Source: JBCAWW01 sp039024315
GTDB lineage: Bacteria; Bacteroidota; Bacteroidia; J057
NCBI GenBank assembly: GCA_039024315.1
Contig: JBCCQN010000245.1
Span: 1-11,246 of the forward strand
Reading direction: 5' to 3'
Length of the DNA: 11,246 bases
Shown here piece after piece: positions 7,088 through 11,246 of the stretch (its first letter is position 1; every line of letters begins with the position of its first letter). The translations under genes and the position numbers were made by a program. The notes under the pieces were generated by a model. That model was not told where the DNA came from, searched no databases, and was given only the letters and a program-made list of their open reading frames with translations.

Positions 7088-7271
7088 TGTTTGAGATTTA
7101 TTGATATATGAAAGCCCCGCCTTTGATTTAGGACAGGAGATTTACGGAAGGGGATCTTCGGCTCGGTTTTAAGCTTTTAGATGCCCGTATCAATCGATTT
7201 GCTGCTTAATACCTTCAATACGCAGAAAATCCAGCAATGTTGTATTTGTGTCAATAAATTGTCAAATGATA

Positions 7272-9011
7272 TCAGTTTTTGCTTTTTTGATTTCGCTGCA
7301 AAGCATAAGTCTTGAGTCTGGCCCGCTTTTCCGCTAATCTTTCTGGGTAGGATAAATAGTCTACCGCATTTTGGATGCTCAAGCAAAAATACTCCTCGCC
7401 GATGCGCTGGGTCAGTCCCGTTCTGTGAAATAGGTCTCTAATTGGGCCTTTGACATCGGTAAAAAAGACCGCAAAGCCGCGTTGCTTGAGATCCATGACC
7501 CAATCCTCTAAGGTGGCAGCGCCACTGCTATCGATATTGCTAATGCATTCCATACTTAAAATTACCGTCTCCAGCTTTTCACCTTTTTTCCGAATGAGCG
7601 CCTCCATTTGATCGCGAAAGTACTGTTGATTGGCAAAATATAGAGAGGCATCAAATCGCACGATTAAGACATCATCCAGTTCCTCCAATTGGTTAAAGCG
7701 ATCTACATTACGGTAGATTTTGGTATTGGGCACTTTGCCAAGTTCAGCGATGTGCGGGCGCGAGCTTTTATAGATGACCATTACGATGGATAAAATGACC
7801 CCAATGCCAATTCCCTGTTCTATACCTAGCAAAAGCGTGGCAAAAAAGGTACTAAGTAGGAGCCAAAAATCGGTTCGGTGGGTATGCCATAACTCAATAG
7901 CTATCTTATAATTGATCAAATTAAGGGCAGCATAGATGATTATTGCCGCCAAAATCGTATTGGGGAGATAATAAAAAATAGGCGTCAAAAACAAGAGGGT
8001 GAAGATCAGTAACACGGCGCTAATCAATGAAGCTAGACCTGTTTTGGCGCCTGCCTGTTCATTGACTGCACTTCTCGCAAAGCCTCCTGCAACTGGAAAA
8101 CCTTGAAAAAATGCGCCAACCGCATTGGCTAAGCCAATGGAGATCAACTCTTGATTAGGGATAATCTTGTAGTTTCTATGCTTGAGTTCGAGCGCTTTGG
8201 CCGCTGCAATACTCTGCATAAAACTCACCATGGCAATCGCCAAGGCTGTCGGAAACAACGCTTTGATGACTGAAAGTTCGAGCTTAGGCAAGCTAAAATC
8301 CGGTAGGCCTTGAGGAACCTCCTCGACAATCTTTAAGTTGTATTGGTCTAATCTAAACCCCCAGACCACTATGATACTAATGGCCACAATCACTAACGGG
8401 CCAGGGATGGCGGGTTTAAATTTTTTGACCAAAGCAATGAGGGCGATCCCGATGATCCCAATTGCTGTACTCAACAGCTGTGGGGTTTGGGAGAGAGTGT
8501 TCTGGATGGTGTCGATGAGATGAGTACCGCGTGGGATTTGAATACCAAGCAGGTGTTTGAGCTGGCTAAAAAAAATGATCAAAGCTGCTGCAGAAGTAAA
8601 GCCACTAATCACCGGATGGGAAAGAAAATTGACGATAAAACCCAAACGAAAGACCCCAAATAAAAACTGAATGACTCCTACCATAAAGGCGAGCAAAATT
8701 GCCAGCGCAATAAACTCCTCTGCTCCGCTTGGGGCCATGCTCCCCACCCCTGCTGCGGTCAATATCGAGATCATGGCCACCGGCCCTACCGCCAATTGGC
8801 GAGAAGTGCCCAGCAAAGCGTAAACAATTAGCGAAATAGTAGCTGTATAGAGCCCATGTATCGGTGGTAAACCCGCCAATAATGCATAGGCCATACCTTG
8901 GGGGATTAGCATTACCCCTACCGTCAAACCTGCCACAATGTCTCCCCTCAGCCAGGAAGGTTGATACTCTTTTAACCATTGTGAAGGAGGGAAGTATTGA
9001 GTTAGCTTCAT
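7272..9011 (-). CDS. SulP-family inorganic anion transporter with STAS domain
   Basis: A 579-residue SulP/SLC26 permease of normal family length. The hallmark LIPQGMAYALLAGLPPIHGL lies at 35-54, NQELISIGLANAVGAFFQG at 286-304, and the core motif VAGGFARSAVNEQAGAKT at 307-324. The membrane part ends near 415. A STAS domain covers about 432-555, with the phosphorylatable loop in the form Asp494-Ser495-Ser496-Gly497, as in anti-sigma-factor antagonists. It starts 66 bases after the stop of the Crp/Fnr gene on the same strand, so the regulator and transporter are probably co-transcribed. Sulfate is the default annotation for this type. Bicarbonate or another oxyanion remains possible. It is a paralogue of the STAS-less SulP at 4607-5887, with different loops and length. 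Confidence 0.93.
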   Translation of the reverse strand: MKLTQYFPPSQWLKEYQPSWLRGDIVAGLTVGVMLIPQGMAYALLAGLPPIHGLYTATISLIVYALLGTSRQLAVGPVAMISILTAAGVGSMAPSGAEEFIALAILLAFMVGVIQFLFGVFRLGFIVNFLSHPVISGFTSAAALIIFFSQLKHLLGIQIPRGTHLIDTIQNTLSQTPQLLSTAIGIIGIALIALVKKFKPAIPGPLVIVAISIIVVWGFRLDQYNLKIVEEVPQGLPDFSLPKLELSVIKALFPTALAIAMVSFMQSIAAAKALELKHRNYKIIPNQELISIGLANAVGAFFQGFPVAGGFARSAVNEQAGAKTGLASLISAVLLIFTLLFLTPIFYYLPNTILAAIIIYAALNLINYKIAIELWHTHRTDFWLLLSTFFATLLLGIEQGIGIGVILSIVMVIYKSSRPHIAELGKVPNTKIYRNVDRFNQLEELDDVLIVRFDASLYFANQQYFRDQMEALIRKKGEKLETVILSMECISNIDSSGAATLEDWVMDLKQRGFAVFFTDVKGPIRDLFHRTGLTQRIGEEYFCLSIQNAVDYLSYPERLAEKRARLKTYALQRNQKSKN

Positions 9012-9077
9012 TGAGGCAGGCTAGATTGAAATGCCCCCAAAAGTAGGAAAAATAGCTGATTTAGTCCGTGACCATGA

Positions 9078-9731
9078 TCACCATGCAACCAATTCGATTT
9101 GATTACGACTTAACTTGACCTTACCCATTTTTTCCAACTGCTTAAGCAAGCGAGAGATGCCCTCACGACTAGCATTAAGGTCGTAAGCAATGTCTTGATG
9201 AGTGCTTTGGATGATATGAGAGCTATGGATAGAGGCCTTTTTTTGTAGGTAGTCATAAAGCCGCTCATCCATCTTCTTGAAAGCAATACCATCGATAGCG
9301 AGGACCAACTCATAGATTCTCGCGTCATAGGCAGACATGATGAAATTTTTCCAACTATGGTATTCTCGCATCCATAGATCTACATACTTTACCGGTATCA
9401 TAATTAGTTCAGTCGCCTCTTCTGTAACGGCCCTGATGATACTTTGTCGGTGGCTCATGCAGCACGAAAAAGACATCGAACAGGTTTCTCCTCCTTTGAG
9501 ATAATAGAGGAGGAGTTCGTTGCCATCCTCGCCTTGGCGGACGACTTTCACACTACCGCGCAAAACCAAAGGGACAGATTGTAAAAAAGCGCCATAGTCC
9601 ATCAAGACCTCCCCCGCTTCAAACTGCAAATGAGTCCCTACTTTGACAATTTCTTCATCGAGATCCCGCTCTGAAAAAGAGGGGAAGATTTGTCTTACAT
9701 ACTTTGCTAAGTCCTGTTTTTCGTCTTTCAT
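9078..9731 (-). CDS. Crp/Fnr-family transcriptional regulator with cysteine cluster
   Basis: A 217-residue regulator. An effector-binding beta-roll covers about 25-115 (GEVLMDYGAF at 40-49, LRGSVKVVRQGEDGNE at 57-72), a dimerisation helix lies at about 118-150, and a winged helix-turn-helix at about 172-217. The recognition region is STHQDIAYDLNASREGISRLL (176-196), typical of the family. The phosphate-binding cassette position reads GETCSMSFSCCMSHRQS, with Cys84, Cys90 and Cys91. The cAMP-contacting Arg-Ser/Thr pair of true Crp is not evident. Such Cys-rich Crp relatives occur in Bacteroidota, often beside sulfur-metabolism genes. It precedes the STAS-type SulP by 66 bases and probably controls it. 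A thiol, persulfide, NO or redox input is an inference. Confidence 0.9.
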   Translation of the reverse strand: MKDEKQDLAKYVRQIFPSFSERDLDEEIVKVGTHLQFEAGEVLMDYGAFLQSVPLVLRGSVKVVRQGEDGNELLLYYLKGGETCSMSFSCCMSHRQSIIRAVTEEATELIMIPVKYVDLWMREYHSWKNFIMSAYDARIYELVLAIDGIAFKKMDERLYDYLQKKASIHSSHIIQSTHQDIAYDLNASREGISRLLKQLEKMGKVKLSRNQIELVAW

Positions 9732-9737
9732 GTTGTT

Positions 9738-9860
9738 TTACAGCTGCAGCTGAACGCCTACTCCCAACCAATCAGGTCTTTGTACTGCACCAGCCCCAGC
9801 TTGAAAATAATAATTATTGATGGGACTAATAGTTTTGACTCCATGATTTTTCGAGGGAAT
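9738..9860 (-). pseudogene. C-terminal remnant of a probable outer-membrane protein
   Basis: This 40-codon frame has no usable start codon. Its last 25 or so codons read like the closing strands of a Bacteroidota outer-membrane protein: INNYYFQAGAGAV, then QRPDWLGVGVQLQL and a TAA at 9738-9740. The stop lies six bases before the start of the Crp/Fnr gene on the same strand. This is the spacing of an operon partner, so an intact envelope-protein gene may once have preceded the regulator. Upstream, the frame is closed by a TGA at 9861. The identity of the parent protein is not recognised. A chance frame remains possible. Confidence 0.33.
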
Positions 9861-9938
9861 TCACTTACAGCTTTCCCTACCTAAGGTCTGATTTACCATT
9901 TGTCTTGCAATCTGTGGCTTTGGATCAGACTCCCTATT

Positions 9939-9953
9939 GGTAGTAACACTACC
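9939..9953. promoter_or_regulatory. Perfect dyad GGTAGT-AAC-ACTACC
   Basis: Six-base arms flank a three-base centre, and the symmetry extends one or two pairs further with a G-T wobble (TTGGTAGT...ACTACCGAA). It lies between the divergent Crp/Fnr gene (start 9731) and the gene at 10147, about 210 and 195 bases away. It does not match the Fnr/Crp consensus TTGAT-N4-ATCAA. It may be an operator, or only a small hairpin within remnant coding DNA. Confidence 0.3.
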
Positions 9954-10146
9954 GAAAAGCAAATAAGTGTTAAATAAGAAGTGGACCTATAACTATAAAA
10001 AGCACCTACTTATATTTTCTATCACAAGAGTCCCCTAGGTTTTCTTTCTTGGTCTGGTTGGTTATTTGTTCAGTAGGGTGAATAATTCGGACGAGTGTGG
10101 GATATCTCAATTTTTTTGCCTAATATATATCAGCCTTGTCAACGTC

Positions 10147-11223
10147 ATGAAGTCCCAAACATTAACCAAGCAGTCGAATAGCCCTGCAAGGTCATCTACA
10201 CTTTTTTTCAAAAAAGGGGGTAGTAACAGCATCTTCAATAAAAAAGAAGAAGCCCAATCTCCATTTTTCAAAACAAATAAGGCAACTAAGCTCGACTCGA
10301 CTGATGATGCGGTCGTCAGTCCAATCCAATCCTTTGTCCAAGAACAGCTAAAGCAAGAGCAATCCCAACCCCCAGCCTCGGTAAATCCTCAAGCTACTAC
10401 AGTTTCTCAACTAACGCTTAAAAAACCAAAGCAGTCTAGTCCAGCTGATGCCACTCCAAAGGCTAAAGCAAATAAAGATCAGGAGCTTCAAGCTGAAAAT
10501 GAAGCCTCAGATCCATCAGCAAAGCTCAATTCGAAGACCCAAACCGCCTTAGCGCCTCAGGATATCAGCAAAGGCGCCAACAATTTGCCTACTGGGGCTC
10601 AGCTACCTAAGGTGGAGGCTAAAAAGCTAAACAAAAGTAAAACCCATAAAACTGCCACTGATTTTTTCAATAGTCCAGCCAGTAAACTTGCACGTCAGAT
10701 CCCTGTAACGGGTAATCGTTTTCACGAATCCTTCAATGATGATCGAGAAGCAAGCGTGGAGCAAAACCCAGAGTTGGGGGCAGAGATGCACACCAAAGCC
10801 TTACCCCAACCACCTGCCCCTCCCAAAGTCAAAGCTACTCCTCCTACGAGTTTACCCTCTTGGAAGGCCCCAGCCAGCAAGGTGAAAAGTAAAGATGCCC
10901 CTAAATTTGAGCCTAAAGGAGCCTCAGATCCTAAACAATTAGACCAGCAGATAAATCAAGAAAACCAACAAGCAAAGCAAAAGCAGCAAAGCGCCGCTAA
11001 GGGAGTGGCCTCATTGGCGGGAGCTGAGCGTGTCCAAGGCAAGGATTTGGAGGCCGTTAGTAGTCTTGCTGCGCAGAACGCTCAGATCAAACCCAAAGTC
11101 GAAAAGAGCCCAGGCATGAATGCCTATCTGGATATGCCAATGCCAGATTCTTTCCGAAAGGGTTTTAATCACAGCACGGCGATCCCTACATTTGTTTGCA
11201 ATATCTTTAGAGAACTCATTTGA
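10147..11223 (+). CDS. Disordered K/Q/S/P-rich protein, resembling eCIS-type N-termini; C-terminus probably replaced
   Basis: I use the ATG at 10147 (358 residues). An upstream in-frame TTG at 10066 would add 27 unlikely residues. No signal peptide or membrane segment is seen. Residues 18-43 repeat a short aromatic-basic motif three times at about 10-residue spacing (LFFKK, IFNKK, PFFKT). This recalls N-termini of Bacteroidota DUF4157 proteins tied to extracellular contractile injection systems, but no DUF4157 core or HExxH motif follows. Residues 50-320 are low-complexity, rich in Lys, Gln, Ser, Ala and Pro, with a glutamine-rich helix-like stretch (QQINQENQQAKQKQQ) near 265-282. SPGMNAYLDMPMPDSFRKGF (321-340) looks folded or conserved. 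The last 17 residues change character and lie antisense to another frame, suggesting truncation by an insertion near 11150-11170. The product may be non-functional. Confidence 0.6.
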   Translation: MKSQTLTKQSNSPARSSTLFFKKGGSNSIFNKKEEAQSPFFKTNKATKLDSTDDAVVSPIQSFVQEQLKQEQSQPPASVNPQATTVSQLTLKKPKQSSPADATPKAKANKDQELQAENEASDPSAKLNSKTQTALAPQDISKGANNLPTGAQLPKVEAKKLNKSKTHKTATDFFNSPASKLARQIPVTGNRFHESFNDDREASVEQNPELGAEMHTKALPQPPAPPKVKATPPTSLPSWKAPASKVKSKDAPKFEPKGASDPKQLDQQINQENQQAKQKQQSAAKGVASLAGAERVQGKDLEAVSSLAAQNAQIKPKVEKSPGMNAYLDMPMPDSFRKGFNHSTAIPTFVCNIFRELI

Positions 11224-11246
11224 GAATCTCGTTTAATCCGACCAAC
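11169..11246 (-). CDS. Partial minus-strand ORF entering from the right edge, possibly end of a mobile-element gene
   Basis: From the window edge the minus strand stays open for 25 codons and ends in TGA at 11169-11171. Its last residues are RIKRDSQMSSLKILQTNVGIAVL. The basic then hydrophobic pattern is compatible with a transposase C-terminus, but I do not recognise a family. It overlaps, antisense, the final 17 codons of the disordered protein, and only one of the two is likely to be genuine. A 78-base frame can be chance. Confidence 0.25.
   Translation of the reverse strand, partial: VGRIKRDSQMSSLKILQTNVGIAVL

Larger units (their letters stand above)
9732..10146. other. 415-base region with gene remnants and a dyad, no intact gene
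   Basis: No complete gene is visible. On the minus strand one frame holds two stretches split by a TGA at 9861-9863. The nearer one (9738-9860) is described separately. The farther one (about 9861-9986) reads as 41 codons ending in QIARQMVNQTLGRESCK, with no ATG at its start, and may be another remnant. A second minus frame at about 9755-9840 (beginning MESKLLVPSII) also looks protein-like, so the true frame is uncertain and frameshifts are likely. The right half (9990-10146) is AT-rich and must hold the promoter of the gene at 10147. I found no convincing promoter boxes there. Confidence 0.4.

Noticed and set aside
7249..7265. Two TGTCAA repeats 11 bases apart (TTGACA twice on the minus strand) as a promoter for the 274-residue membrane protein
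   Set aside because: No acceptable -10 or TAnnTTTG box lies at the right distance from either copy.
7177..7386. Minus-strand frame crossing the 3' end of the STAS-type SulP gene into the gap
   Set aside because: Most of it is out of frame within the SulP C-terminus, and the gap portion has no recognisable protein features.
8605..8979. Minus-strand frame of 124 codons inside the STAS-type SulP gene
   Set aside because: It is an out-of-frame shadow of the SulP N-terminal half, whose motifs are intact in the main frame.
9741..9752. Perfect 12-base palindrome CAGCTGCAGCTG
   Set aside because: It follows from the repeated codons for Leu-Gln-Leu-Gln in the remnant frame and is probably a coding artefact rather than an operator.

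Overview
The window looks like a piece of a Bacteroidota chromosome, possibly from the Saprospiria/Lewinella neighbourhood. The evidence is the moderate GC content, weak Shine-Dalgarno signals, a Crp/Fnr regulator of the cysteine-rich type common in that phylum, short secreted proteins ending in G-x-G-h-x-h-x-F/L, and a G-rich intergenic hairpin repeat typical of these genomes. No RNA genes, CRISPR arrays or complete mobile elements are visible. The species assignment is inference.

Left part (1-4471): a repeat-rich edge is followed by a small secreted glycine-zipper protein (151-627, minus). Divergent from it is a tight two-gene operon: a DUF3556-type multi-pass membrane protein (739-2400) and a phytoene-desaturase-like FAD oxidoreductase (2393-3805) whose start overlaps the end of the first gene. 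A near-perfect dyad sits just upstream of this operon. A CAP/SCP-PR1 domain protein (3791-4471, minus) converges on the operon with a 15-base overlap.

Middle part (4555-9731): this is an anion-transport region. A SulP permease lacking the STAS domain (4607-5887, plus) is preceded by an overlapping 20-codon candidate leader ORF. Facing it is a minus-strand series that reads, in transcription order: a Crp/Fnr regulator with three clustered cysteines (9078-9731), a full-length SulP permease with STAS domain (7272-9011), an AT-rich two-helix membrane protein of unknown function (6263-7087), and a DUF202/YidH-like small membrane protein (5921-6205). The regulator and the STAS-bearing SulP probably form one expression unit, which suggests sulfate or another oxyanion coupled to a thiol or redox signal.

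Right part (9732-11246): a 415-base region between the regulator and the next gene holds what look like protein remnants, including a probable outer-membrane-type C-terminus ending six bases before the regulator's start, and a perfect 6+3+6 dyad. It is followed by a disordered, lysine/glutamine-rich protein (10147-11223). The N-terminus of that protein resembles those of Bacteroidota proteins of the extracellular contractile injection (DUF4157) type. Its C-terminus appears to have been replaced at about 11150-11170, where a minus-strand reading frame enters from the window edge.

I found no complete new system. The best leads are the DUF3556 + FAD oxidoreductase pair with its operator-like dyad, the Cys-rich Crp/SulP unit, the AT-rich two-helix protein, and the broken locus at the right edge.
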